Below, piece after piece: positions 8,589 through 16,873 of a DNA stretch of 64,000 nt. Where the stretch lies: positions 1 through 64,000 of the forward strand of contig JADGHL010000008.1 in assembly GCA_019686135.1 (NCBI GenBank). The letters are read 5' to 3'. A model generated the notes under the pieces. That model did no database searches, was not told the DNA's origin, and worked only from the letters and a program-made list of their open reading frames with translations. The position numbers and the translations under genes were made by a program. Origin of the DNA: Myxococcaceae bacterium. Its GTDB lineage: Bacteria > Myxococcota > Myxococcia > Myxococcales > Myxococcaceae. Each line of letters starts with the position of its first letter. Position 1 is the stretch's first letter.

Positions 8589-9674
8589 ATGGCGAAGCGA
8601 CGCGCGGCGCTCATTGGCGCCACCGGTGTGGCAGGACAGCAGTTCATCGCGGCGTTGAAGGACCACCCCTGGTTCGAGCTCGTGGCGCTGGCAGCGTCCG
8701 AACGTTCGGCCGGCAAGAGCTACGCCGAGGCGCTGCGCACGGCCAACGGCATGCTGGCCTGGTTCGTCCCCGAACCGCTCGATCCGAAGGTCGCCGCGAT
8801 GCCGGTGGTCTCCGGATCCGCGCTGCGTGGGCGCGACTTCGACCTCGTGTTCAGCGCGGTCGAGGCGGACGTGGCGCGCGAACTCGAGCCGAAGCTGGCG
8901 AAGGACGTGCCGGTGATCTCCGCCGCCTCCGCCTTCCGCTACGACGAGGACGTGCCGCTGCTCATCCCTCCGGTGAACGCGGACCACGCGCCGCTCATTC
9001 GCCAGCAGCAACAGCGCCGGGGGATGAAGGGCTTCGTCGTGCCGATCCCCAACTGCACCACCACCGGGCTGGCCATCAGCCTCGCGCCGCTCGAACAGGC
9101 CTTCGGCGTGCAGGCCGTGCTGATGACCTCGATGCAGGCGCTCAGCGGCGCGGGGCGTTCGCCCGGGGTCATCGGCCTGGACATCCTCGATAACGTCGTG
9201 CCCCACATCCCGAAGGAGGAGGGGAAGGTGGAGGTGGAGACGAAGAAGATCCTCGGGAGCTACGCCCCCGGCGCCGGCGCGGTGACGCCGCACGGGATGA
9301 AGGTGTCGTGCACCTGCACGCGGGTGGCGGTCCTGGAGGGCCACACCGAGTCGGTGTTCGTTTCCCTGAAGAAGAAGGCGACGCCGGCCGAGGTCGCCCA
9401 GGTGATGCGGGAGTGGAAGGGCGCGGACGTGGCGCGTGCGCTGCCCAGCGCGCCGCCGCGCTACATCGAGGTGCTGGACGATCCGTTCCGTCCGCAGCCG
9501 CGGCTCGATCGCGAGACCCATGGCGGGATGGCCACGAGCGTGGGACGGATCCGCGAGGACGGTGTGCTGGAGAACGGCATCAAGTACGTGCTGGTCTCCC
9601 ACAACACGAAAATGGGCGCCGCGCGGGGCGCGGTGCTGGTAGCGGAGATGCTGCACGAACAGAAGTTGCTCTAA
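8589..9674 (+). CDS. asd: Aspartate-semialdehyde dehydrogenase
   Basis: This 361-residue enzyme would make L-aspartate-4-semialdehyde from aspartyl phosphate with NADPH, at the branch to Lys/diaminopimelate, Thr and Met. The NADP loop GATGVAGQQF is at the N-terminus. The catalytic Cys is in PNCTTTG (residue 156). DRETHGGMATSVGRIR matches the substrate-binding helix region. Overall it fits the archaeal/fungal-type branch. ATG 8589 is chosen because MAKRRAALIGATG starts directly at the Rossmann strand; ATG 8559 adds an unlike leader. Confidence 0.93.
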   Translation: MAKRRAALIGATGVAGQQFIAALKDHPWFELVALAASERSAGKSYAEALRTANGMLAWFVPEPLDPKVAAMPVVSGSALRGRDFDLVFSAVEADVARELEPKLAKDVPVISAASAFRYDEDVPLLIPPVNADHAPLIRQQQQRRGMKGFVVPIPNCTTTGLAISLAPLEQAFGVQAVLMTSMQALSGAGRSPGVIGLDILDNVVPHIPKEEGKVEVETKKILGSYAPGAGAVTPHGMKVSCTCTRVAVLEGHTESVFVSLKKKATPAEVAQVMREWKGADVARALPSAPPRYIEVLDDPFRPQPRLDRETHGGMATSVGRIREDGVLENGIKYVLVSHNTKMGAARGAVLVAEMLHEQKLL

Positions 9675-9756
9675 CCGTCGGCGCGGATTATCCGCTCGAC
9701 CCGGCGCGCGGAATTTGTAGTGTGCGCGCGCCTCAAACCTCTGGAGATTTCCGAAG

Positions 9757-10092
9757 ATGGCCTACGTCGTTGCCGACCCCTGCATCAAGTGCAAGTACAC
9801 CGACTGCGTGGAGGTCTGCCCCGTCAACTGTTTCTACGAGGGTGCGAACTTCCTCGTGATCCACCCTGACGAGTGCATCGACTGCGGCGCCTGTGAGCCG
9901 GTCTGCCCGACCAAGGCGATCTTCCCGGAGTCCGACCTCCCCGAGAAGTGGAAGGAGTACAAGCAGCTCAACGCCGAGTTCTCCGCGAAGTGGCCGAACA
10001 TCGCCGAGAAGCGGCAGCCGCTCCCCACCGCGGAGGAGATGAAGAACGTCGAGAACAAGCGGGACCAGCTGGACCCGTCGCCGGGGAGGTAG
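9757..10092 (+). CDS. fdxA: 7Fe ferredoxin (FdxA type)
   Basis: This 111-residue ferredoxin has two cluster motifs: [18 protein letters not shown], which supports a 3Fe-4S plus partner Cys, and [12 protein letters not shown], which supports a 4Fe-4S. A C-terminal extension of about 45 residues is typical of the FdxA/seven-iron family. It is a soluble low-potential electron carrier; the partner enzyme is not evident from the neighbours. Confidence 0.94.
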   Translation: MAYVVADPCIKCKYTDCVEVCPVNCFYEGANFLVIHPDECIDCGACEPVCPTKAIFPESDLPEKWKEYKQLNAEFSAKWPNIAEKRQPLPTAEEMKNVENKRDQLDPSPGR

Positions 10093-10101
10093 CCGCCGGG
10101 T

Positions 10102-10860
10102 CTAGGTCACGCTCAGGGACGACAGCTTGAGGCCCCGCGCCCTCACCGCCTCGCGGATGCGCGCGAGGTCCTCCGGCGGCGGCGGTCCGCGCGTCCCCTG
10201 AACCTTGAGGCTCACCTCGCCCGGCCCGGTCCGTTCGACTTCCACCCTCGCGTTGATGGCTCCGCCCAGGGTCACCGCCAGGGCGGGCCGGTTCGACTTC
10301 AGGAACGTCTCGATCCGCGCCACGAGCGCAGCGGCCGCCTGCGCCTTCGACTGGGCGAGCTGCGCACCGTCCGACTTCTCCGTTTGCGTGCCCGTCTGAG
10401 GTTGCGCGTCGATTCCGTTCCCCGCGGGGGCCGATGCCTCCACGGGAGCGCGGGTGTCCGCGGCTGCCTGGGCCCCGGGTGATGGCGCCGGATCGGCCCG
10501 GAGATCGGCGGCCAGCTCCTTCACGATCAGGTCGAGCACCCGCGCGTTCATCTTCTGTTCGTTCTGACTCTGACCTTCGCTGCGCACCTCACGGAGCAGC
10601 GCGGCCTGGGCGTTCATCGCGGTCCTCGCCCGGGTCAGGTTCTCGGTGCTCGCGAGCTGCGCTCCGTGCGCGGTCACCGCGGTCGAACGGATGCCACGGA
10701 TCGGCGCCGCGCCGTTCTGCGCACGGATGCCTGCTCCGGGAGCGGGGCCGTTGTGACCGGCCACCTTCTTGAGGACCTGCCCGAAGGGCTGTTTTGGCGC
10801 GGACCTGTGGGCTTCGGCGTCGCGCGCGCCCTCCACCTTCATGTCTCGATCGCTCGACAT
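10102..10860 (-). CDS. Hypothetical protein with FliK/SctP-like C-terminus
   Basis: This is a 252-residue reading from MSSDRDMKVEG; an earlier in-frame ATG at 11007 exists but its extra 49 residues look unlike coding sequence. The N-terminal two thirds are Ala/Gln-rich and probably disordered. The last about 70 residues (RPALAVTLGGAINARVEVER... to ARGLKLSSLSVT) have the strand-strand-helix pattern seen at the end of FliK-like hook-length and type III needle-length proteins. That likeness is weak and by eye only. No secretion genes are nearby. Function is unknown. Confidence 0.6.
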   Translation of the reverse strand: MSSDRDMKVEGARDAEAHRSAPKQPFGQVLKKVAGHNGPAPGAGIRAQNGAAPIRGIRSTAVTAHGAQLASTENLTRARTAMNAQAALLREVRSEGQSQNEQKMNARVLDLIVKELAADLRADPAPSPGAQAAADTRAPVEASAPAGNGIDAQPQTGTQTEKSDGAQLAQSKAQAAAALVARIETFLKSNRPALAVTLGGAINARVEVERTGPGEVSLKVQGTRGPPPPEDLARIREAVRARGLKLSSLSVT

Positions 10861-11063
10861 GAGCCCACGGAGGAAGCAATCGGCTGGCCAGCGTCCAGGG
10901 CCAGAGATTTCAGGAGCTTGAGTCGGGGTGACCGTCCGCAGCCAGCGCTCGACGCGGATGCCGGCGACCTCGTCCGGGACGAGGCACCCCACGGTGTGAA
11001 GGAGCATGTTCGCGTTCCCGGCTCACAGGACCCGCGAACGCACGTTCGAGTGCAGCGGAAGAG

Positions 11064-12125
11064 TCAGCGGTGCTTCGTGCCGGGGTGCATCCCGAACCCG
11101 CCCGGCTGGACCGGCGCGATGCCCGCAAGGTCGTTCGTGGCGAACGGACACATCGCCACCGCGTTCGGGTCCGCGAGCAGCACGCCCTGCGAGAAGTCCC
11201 GCTCTCCGAAGACGAGCGCGTTGCGCAGCTCGATCTTCGTGAGGTCGTCGTTCATCTCCCAGAAGCGCCCCCGCACCATCAACCGCGTCCCTTTGGGGAT
11301 CCGCTGCAGGTCGACGTACTGCTCGGGGGCGAGCACCGCCTCGAACCGGACCGGCTTCAGCTTCTTCAGCTTCCCGAAGATGTCCAGCTGGTCGTCCCGC
11401 ACGTTCGGATCCTGCCACTCCAGGCGGGCAACCAGTGCGTCCTTCGGAATGGCCGCGCCCGCGTGCTTGCCCTTCTTCTTCGGCGGCGGACCGATGTCGA
11501 CGAGCGTCAGCCCGTTCCACGCCACCTCGCGGTCGAGGTACGCGTCGCGAAACGCCAGGAGCGCGGTGCTCTTCGCGGCGGTGGTCGCGCGCACGACCTC
11601 GACGTCATAGCGCTCCTTCAGCTTCGGGAAGGTGAAGTAGAAGCTCTCGATCGGTTTGACCCCGTCGGCCAGGTACTCGAGCTTGGCGATGTCGATCTTC
11701 GCGCCCTCCGCGTTGAGCGCGCGCGCCACCTGAAGCCAGGCCGGCGGCAGCCTCCCGTCGATCAACACGCGCCGCACCATCGACACGAAGTACTGCGTGC
11801 CGGGGAAGCGCGGGTTGTTCAGCTGCACGTTCATCGCGTTGGCGAGCGTGGCGTCCAGGTAGAAGTTCTGATCGCGCTTGTGGAAGTACGGCGCGGCCTC
11901 GCCGAGCAGGGTGAGCAGCCCGGCCAGGACCTGCGCGCAGTTCGGATCTTCGGTACCGTGCTCCAGCGCGCGCGCCAGGTGCGACTTCGCGAAGCGGTGG
12001 TCCTGCTCCTCTTCCTTGAAGATGGGCGCGTTTCCGTCTCCAAAGAGCGCGTCGGCCTGTGCGTGTGCGGGCAAAGAGGCGAGGGCGAGGATGAGGGGCG
12101 CTACGGCGAACGGCAGAAGGCGCAT
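11064..12125 (-). CDS. Secreted protein of unknown function
   Basis: This is a 353-residue protein with a clear signal peptide (MRLLPFAVAPLILALASLPAHAQA, cleavage after AHA). The mature part is helical at first (residues about 45-190) and strand-rich later, with a short basic PPPKKKGKH linker near residue 232. No family motif is recognised. ATG 12125 is chosen over 12170 because it begins the signal peptide. It follows the MFS transporter gene on the same strand with a 49-base gap, so the two may share a transcript. Confidence 0.75.
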   Translation of the reverse strand: MRLLPFAVAPLILALASLPAHAQADALFGDGNAPIFKEEEQDHRFAKSHLARALEHGTEDPNCAQVLAGLLTLLGEAAPYFHKRDQNFYLDATLANAMNVQLNNPRFPGTQYFVSMVRRVLIDGRLPPAWLQVARALNAEGAKIDIAKLEYLADGVKPIESFYFTFPKLKERYDVEVVRATTAAKSTALLAFRDAYLDREVAWNGLTLVDIGPPPKKKGKHAGAAIPKDALVARLEWQDPNVRDDQLDIFGKLKKLKPVRFEAVLAPEQYVDLQRIPKGTRLMVRGRFWEMNDDLTKIELRNALVFGERDFSQGVLLADPNAVAMCPFATNDLAGIAPVQPGGFGMHPGTKHR

Positions 12126-12174
12126 GGCGGCGTCGAGTGTACCTGCGCATGGGACGTTCGGCGTGCGCACCTGT

Positions 12175-13365
12175 TCATCCGTCCGTCGCCGAAGCAGGCC
12201 TCGCGAAGAGGATGAGCGCGGCGGGGACCAGCTCCAGCACGGCGGCGGCGGCGAAGAGCCGGTGGCCTCCGAGGAGTTCGTATCCGGCTCCGGCGCTGAC
12301 GTAGCCGACCAGGCCTCCGACGCCGAAGGTCACCGACGCCATCAGCGCCTGCCCCGTGGCCCGCAGCGTGGCGGGGACCCGGCGCGAGACGAACTGCACC
12401 GCGGCCACGTAGAAGGCGCCGAAGCTCAGGCCGTGCAGGAGCGAGAGCGCGATGATCGCTGCCGCGCCGTCCACCAGCGCCATCCCGGTCCAGCGGACCG
12501 CCGACCCGACGAACGCCACGAGAAGGACGTGCCTGGGCGCAAGGCGCTCGGCGACGCGGGGATAGAGGTACATCACCAAAATCTCGGCGATCACCCCCAG
12601 CGCCGCGGACACGCCGATCACCCACGGCGGCAGGTGCAGGGCGATGACGTGGATCCCGAAGTTGCCGTGATACGGCGCGGACGCGATCCAATGGAGCGCG
12701 CAGGCCAGGAGCACCAGCGCAAGGTCGCGGTGGCGAAGAAGCGTCAACCCCTGGAGCGGGTGCCGGCCGGGGACCGCCGCCGCCTGCGCGCGCAAGGTGA
12801 AGGTCCACAGGAAGTACGCCCCCATCAGCGCCAGCGCGACGGCGATCACCCGGCGGTCCATCTTGTCCACCGCGAAGCCGAAGGCGGAGGTGGAGAGGAC
12901 GAACCCGATCGACCCGAAGAGCCGGATGCGCGCATACGATCCGCCCCGGAGCGCCACCCGGTGCAGCGCGAGGCTGTCGGCGATCGACGTGATCGCCGAC
13001 GCGAAGAAGGCGTACGCCGTCAGCGCCAGGACGATCGGCCAGAACCGCTCGGTGACGAGCAGCGGGGCGAAGCCGATGACCGCGCCCAGGGAGATCGCCG
13101 AGAGCACCCGGTCCGGGCGGCCGAAGCGATCCGCGAGGTGGCCCCACAGGGGCGGGGCGATGAGCGTCCACGTCGGCTGCAGGGCGATCAGCACGCCGAC
13201 CTGCGAGGCGGGCAACCCCAGCGACTTGAGCCAGGCCGGAAGGTAGGGGAGGAGGATCCCCGTGGTTGCGAAGTAGAGGAGATAGTACCCCGCAAGAGGG
13301 GCGAACCCGGCCGCGCGGGCGGCCGGCCCGGCGGTGGCTTCGGCCGGCTGTCCGGACGCGGGCAT
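12175..13365 (-). CDS. Major facilitator superfamily transporter
   Basis: This is a 396-residue integral membrane protein with about 12 hydrophobic segments. It starts GFAPLAGYYLLYFATTGILLPYLPAWLKSLG, the opening of the LacY/HcaT-like (MFS_1_like) branch, and has an MFS loop signature GHLADRFGRPDR after helix 2. It is likely a proton-coupled sugar or small-molecule importer or exporter; the substrate is not readable. The start at 13365 overlaps the upstream region of the divergent acetyltransferase gene, so both promoters share about 75 bases. Confidence 0.88.
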   Translation of the reverse strand: MPASGQPAEATAGPAARAAGFAPLAGYYLLYFATTGILLPYLPAWLKSLGLPASQVGVLIALQPTWTLIAPPLWGHLADRFGRPDRVLSAISLGAVIGFAPLLVTERFWPIVLALTAYAFFASAITSIADSLALHRVALRGGSYARIRLFGSIGFVLSTSAFGFAVDKMDRRVIAVALALMGAYFLWTFTLRAQAAAVPGRHPLQGLTLLRHRDLALVLLACALHWIASAPYHGNFGIHVIALHLPPWVIGVSAALGVIAEILVMYLYPRVAERLAPRHVLLVAFVGSAVRWTGMALVDGAAAIIALSLLHGLSFGAFYVAAVQFVSRRVPATLRATGQALMASVTFGVGGLVGYVSAGAGYELLGGHRLFAAAAVLELVPAALILFARPASATDG

Positions 13366-13441
13366 CGCGGCGCGTTTAGCACGCGCGATCGCGATTCGAA
13401 CTGTTGTGCAACACCGGCTTTCCGGTAGGGTGCCGCGCCTG

Positions 13442-13915
13442 ATGGCCGTGGACGAAACCCGCCCAGAAGTCACCATCGTGCCGGTCCGCAATGAGGCCGA
13501 GCTGTTCCAGGCGCTCGCGATCCGCGAGGTCGTCTTCATCGAGGAGCAGCACGTCCCCGAAGGGATCGAGCGCGACGAAGAGGACGCACGCGCCTATCAC
13601 CTCCTAGCGATGCAGGGTGGCCACGCCATCGGCACCGGAAGGCTGGTGATGCTGCCGAAGCCGCCGGAGGGCGAATCCGGCCAGTGGGCACAGGTCGGAC
13701 GGATGGCAGTGCTGCAGTCCCACCGCAAGAGCGGCATCGGGTCGAAGTTGATGAACGCGCTCGAGGCGGAGGCGCGCCGGCGCGGCGTCAACGGGATCCT
13801 CCTGCACGCCCAGGTGTACGCGCTCGAGTTCTACAAGAAGCACGGGTACGAGCCCGTGGGCGGGGTCTTCGAGGAGGCGGGCATGCCGCACCTCGTGATG
13901 CGCAAGAAGCTCTAG
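13442..13915 (+). CDS. GNAT-family N-acetyltransferase (ElaA-like)
   Basis: This 157-residue protein starts MAVDETRPEVTIVPVRNEAEL. The pattern AIREVVFIEEQHVPEGIERDEEDARAYHLL is typical of the ElaA/YjcF-like branch. The acetyl-CoA loop is VGRMAVLQSHRKSGIGSKLM, and YALEFYKKHGYEPVG closes the fold. The substrate is unknown. An in-frame ATG at 13334 lies inside the divergent transporter's coding start and is rejected. The next gene on the same strand begins 50 bases later. Confidence 0.88.
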   Translation: MAVDETRPEVTIVPVRNEAELFQALAIREVVFIEEQHVPEGIERDEEDARAYHLLAMQGGHAIGTGRLVMLPKPPEGESGQWAQVGRMAVLQSHRKSGIGSKLMNALEAEARRRGVNGILLHAQVYALEFYKKHGYEPVGGVFEEAGMPHLVMRKKL

Positions 13916-13965
13916 CCGAGCAGCACCTCACAACAACGCAGTCCGGTCATGCCTGGAGGGGCACC

Positions 13966-14628
13966 ATGACGACGCTGTCCGAGCAGTTGAAGGAAATCGT
14001 CCGCGAGCATCACCTGCTGTCTCACCCGTTCTACCGTGCGTGGAGCGAAGGCCGGCTCTCGAAGGAGATCCTCCGCCGCTACGCGGGGCAGTACTTTGCG
14101 CAGGTCTCCGCCTTCCCGAGGTTCGTCTCCGCGGTCCACAGCCGCTGCCCGGAGATCGACGCGCGCAAGGTGCTCTTGCAGAACCTGGTCGACGAGGAGC
14201 TCAAGGGCACGGACCACCCGGAGCTCTGGCTGCGCTTCGCCGAAGGCCTGGGGGCGACGCGGGAGGAGGTGAAGTCGCAGGCGCTTCTGCCGAACACCGC
14301 CGCGATGGTCGACACCTACTTCGAGCTGACCGCGCGGGACTGGACCGAAGGGCTGTGCGCGCTGTTCGCCTACGAGTGGCAGGTGCCGGAAGTCTCCACC
14401 TCGAAAATCGCCGGCCTGAAGAACTTCTACGGCGTGGACGACGACCGCACGCTCTCCTTCTTCAAAGTCCACGAACACTACGACGTGGAACACTCGAACC
14501 AGGTCGCCGCCCTCATCGATCGCTACGCCGAACCGAAAACTGCGGAACGCGCGACCCGCGAAGCCTCCCGAGCGCTCTGGACCTTCCTCGACGGCATCGC
14601 TGACGCGTCCGTAGTGGCTTGTCAGTAG
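13966..14628 (+). CDS. CADD/TenA-like iron-dependent oxygenase-fold protein
   Basis: This 220-residue all-helical protein begins MTTLSEQLKEIVREHHLLSHPFYRAW. Acidic and His ligands typical of the PqqC/CADD heme-oxygenase-like fold are visible in LVDEELKGTDHPELW and FFKVHEHYDVEHSNQ. Chlamydial CADD is a self-sacrificing diiron enzyme that makes para-aminobenzoate from its own Tyr/Lys side chains; other members act in cofactor synthesis. Whether this one does so cannot be told. An AGGGG Shine-Dalgarno stretch precedes the ATG. A repeat-like GTAGTGG...GTGAGTCGTGAG element starts at the stop codon. Confidence 0.82.
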   Translation: MTTLSEQLKEIVREHHLLSHPFYRAWSEGRLSKEILRRYAGQYFAQVSAFPRFVSAVHSRCPEIDARKVLLQNLVDEELKGTDHPELWLRFAEGLGATREEVKSQALLPNTAAMVDTYFELTARDWTEGLCALFAYEWQVPEVSTSKIAGLKNFYGVDDDRTLSFFKVHEHYDVEHSNQVAALIDRYAEPKTAERATREASRALWTFLDGIADASVVACQ

Positions 14629-14657
14629 GTAGTGGCTTGTGAGTCGTGAGTAGAGTG

Positions 14658-14745
14658 AGCGGGGGGGCCCCCCGGGGGGGGGCGCCGGGGGGGTGGTGGT
14701 GTGGGTTCGTGTGGGCGGCGGGCCCCCCGGGGGCCCCCCCCCGCT
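14658..14745. repeat. Extreme G/C homopolymer inverted repeat between convergent genes
   Basis: The left arm (14658-14682) is AGC then runs of 7 G, 6 C and 9 G. The right arm (14721-14745) is GG then runs of 6 C, 5 G and 9 C, then GCT. They are near-perfect inverted copies about 25 bases long around a 38-base G-rich loop. No gene is present. It may act as a bidirectional transcription block between the CADD-like gene and galK. Confidence 0.75.
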
Positions 14746-14762
14746 GGCGGGGTTGGGTTCGG

Positions 14763-15938
14763 TTAGAGTTCTCTTGCTCCTGCGGCGGCGGTCGTCAGGA
14801 GCGCGCGGGGGTCTCGCTGGTGGCGCTGGGCGAAAAGCTCTGTGGCTTTCGCTATGACGGACTCGACCGCGTCCTTTCGAACGATCGTGATGGTGCTGCC
14901 TCCGAAGCCGCCTCCGGTCATCCGTGAGCCGATGACGCCGGGTTGGCCGGTGACCGCTTCCACGAGCGTGTCGAGCTCGGGACAGCTCACCTCGTAGTCG
15001 TCCCGGAGGCTCTGGTGGCTTTCCGCCATCAGTCGCCCGACCTCTGTGAGATTGCCTTCCTTCAGAGCACGGGATGCCCGGAGCGTCCGTTCGTTCTCGT
15101 GGACGACGTGGCGCACCCGACGGCGGATGGGGTCGGGCAACAGGTGCTCGTGCTGTTCGAGGTCCTTCGGCGTCACGTCCCGGAGCGCCCGGATATTCGG
15201 GAGCGCCCGTCGCAGCAGCCTCGTGCCTTCCTCGCATTCGGCCCGGCGCTGGTTGTAGGCGCTCGTGGCCAGCTCGTGCTTCACCCCGGTGTCGAGGATC
15301 AGCAGGGCGTGGTCCGTCAGCTTCATGGGGATCTGCTTCGCGTCGAGGCTGCGGCAGTCGATCAACAGCGCGTGATCCACTCTCGCCATCGCGCTCACGT
15401 ACTGGTCCATGATCCCGCACTTCGTTCCGACGTAGTCGTGCTCGGCCTTCTGCCCGGCCCGCGCGAGCTGCACGCGATCCACCTCTTCGTGGCCGCTCAC
15501 CGAAAGGAGCGCCAGCCCGGCGGCGATCTCCAGCGCCGCGGACGACGAGAGGCCGGCACCCAGGGGGATGTCGGTGGCGATGACGAGGTTCGCACCCTTC
15601 GGCCTTGCACCCCATTTGTCCAGCACCCGCGCGATGCCTTCGACGTAGGCAGACCATTGGTGGCTCTGCTTGCCCGCGGGACCGTCGAGATCGAAGTGCG
15701 CCCGGGCGTGGAGGTTCAGAGAGTGCAGCTCCACCCGGCGATCGGCCCGCGGCGTGGCCGCGACCCAGGTGCTCCGGTCGATCGCCATCGGCAGGACGAA
15801 GCCGTCGTTGTAGTCGGTGTGCTCGCCGATCAGGTTCACCCGGCCGGGTGCGCAAAACAGCCGCGGGCGCTCGCCGTAGCGGTGCCAAAAGGCGGTCTCG
15901 ACCTGCTCGGCCAGCGGCGAAGGAAGCGGGGAAGTCAT
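14763..15938 (-). CDS. galK: Galactokinase
   Basis: This 391-residue GHMP kinase would phosphorylate alpha-D-galactose at C1 with ATP, the entry to the Leloir pathway. The galactokinase signature GRVNLIGEHTDYNDGFVLPM is near residue 30, the ATP loop is PLGAGLSSSAALE, and MTGGGFGGSTI is near the C-terminus. ATG 15938 overlaps the stop of the upstream epimerase gene (ATGA), giving translational coupling. With the epimerase and the GH1 glycosidase it forms a complete route from galactoside to galactose-1-phosphate. No galT or galE is seen here. Confidence 0.95.
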   Translation of the reverse strand: MTSPLPSPLAEQVETAFWHRYGERPRLFCAPGRVNLIGEHTDYNDGFVLPMAIDRSTWVAATPRADRRVELHSLNLHARAHFDLDGPAGKQSHQWSAYVEGIARVLDKWGARPKGANLVIATDIPLGAGLSSSAALEIAAGLALLSVSGHEEVDRVQLARAGQKAEHDYVGTKCGIMDQYVSAMARVDHALLIDCRSLDAKQIPMKLTDHALLILDTGVKHELATSAYNQRRAECEEGTRLLRRALPNIRALRDVTPKDLEQHEHLLPDPIRRRVRHVVHENERTLRASRALKEGNLTEVGRLMAESHQSLRDDYEVSCPELDTLVEAVTGQPGVIGSRMTGGGFGGSTITIVRKDAVESVIAKATELFAQRHQRDPRALLTTAAAGAREL

Positions 15939-16873
15939 CGTCGCGTGAGAGTGACCTCGAGGGTCCAGCGGCGGGTCTCGTGCGGTTGCAGGCGCCAGGC
16001 GTGCCCCTGCGCGGCGGCCTCCGCCAATGAGTCCATCGGCGCGGTGCATGGCTCCAGCGCCACGGTGTGGTGCCGCCGGCGCCCGGGGTGGCTCGGCCAG
16101 CCGCCTTCGCAGATCCACAGGCCGACGTACGGCAGCACCGCCGGGTCGAAGCGGAAGGTGATCGTCACGCCGGAGGCTTCGTCGTGGAAGGCGCAGCGAC
16201 CCTCGTCGAGCGGACCGACGAAGAGCTTGTCCGCCGTCCTGCGGCCGATGCCTTGGAGGCGATCCAGCGCTTCGCCTTCATGCACGGGCCAGGCGATCGT
16301 CGCGCCGTGCCCGCCGAAGCGATCGGGATGCGCGGACTCCACGCGCGCGGTCCGCACCTCTTCCGGCAGCTCGATGCGCGAACCTTCGCTCACCGTCAGC
16401 AGCGGGTGGGCGGACCACAGGACGTCCTGCGGCACATCGGCCCGCGAGGTCAGCTCGTAGGAGACCGTGAGGGTGGGGCCGCGCACCTCGAGCGTGCGCG
16501 TGAAGGACCACGGGCGATCCTTGACCACCGCGTGCAGCGTGAGGCGGTCCGGGCTGTGTGGTCCGAGCATCCACGGCGCGCTCCACAGCTCACCATGGTC
16601 CGAGTGGCGGCTGCCCTGGTGCTCGCAGGCGGTGATGGTAGGGAAGCACTCGTCCCAGCCGCTGGTGTCGAAGGCGTCGAACGGCGCGCCCGCAAAGGGC
16701 CGCAGGTACGGGAGCTCGGGCGGCTCCAGCAGGACGTTGTGGTCGTCGCCCAGAAGCCGCAGCGTCTGCAGCTTTCCTCCCAGCTCCGGGAGCACCGCCA
16801 CCTCCAGCGCATCCGACCGCACCCACAGGCGGCGGAAGCCCTCGAGCGCGTCTTCGAAGGGCAGGGCGCTCAC
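15935..16873 (-). CDS. Aldose 1-epimerase-like protein (mutarotase)
   Basis: This 312-residue protein starts at a GTG that overlaps the stop of the GH1 gene (GTGA). The fold pattern is galactose-mutarotase-like: VAVLPELGGKLQTLRLLGDD at the N-terminus, then a beta-sandwich with GWDECFPTI, VLWSAHPLLTV (the His expected near the sugar) and PYVGLWICEGGWPSHPG. It is not a classical GalM in length or motifs, but the setting between a glycosidase and galK fits conversion of beta- to alpha-galactose, the anomer GalK uses. The function is inferred from context plus fold. Confidence 0.8.
   Translation of the reverse strand: MSALPFEDALEGFRRLWVRSDALEVAVLPELGGKLQTLRLLGDDHNVLLEPPELPYLRPFAGAPFDAFDTSGWDECFPTITACEHQGSRHSDHGELWSAPWMLGPHSPDRLTLHAVVKDRPWSFTRTLEVRGPTLTVSYELTSRADVPQDVLWSAHPLLTVSEGSRIELPEEVRTARVESAHPDRFGGHGATIAWPVHEGEALDRLQGIGRRTADKLFVGPLDEGRCAFHDEASGVTITFRFDPAVLPYVGLWICEGGWPSHPGRRRHHTVALEPCTAPMDSLAEAAAQGHAWRLQPHETRRWTLEVTLTRR

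Noticed and set aside
14658-14745. Classical rho-independent terminator
   Set aside because: The stem is strong but no T-run follows on either strand, so I describe it only as an inverted repeat.
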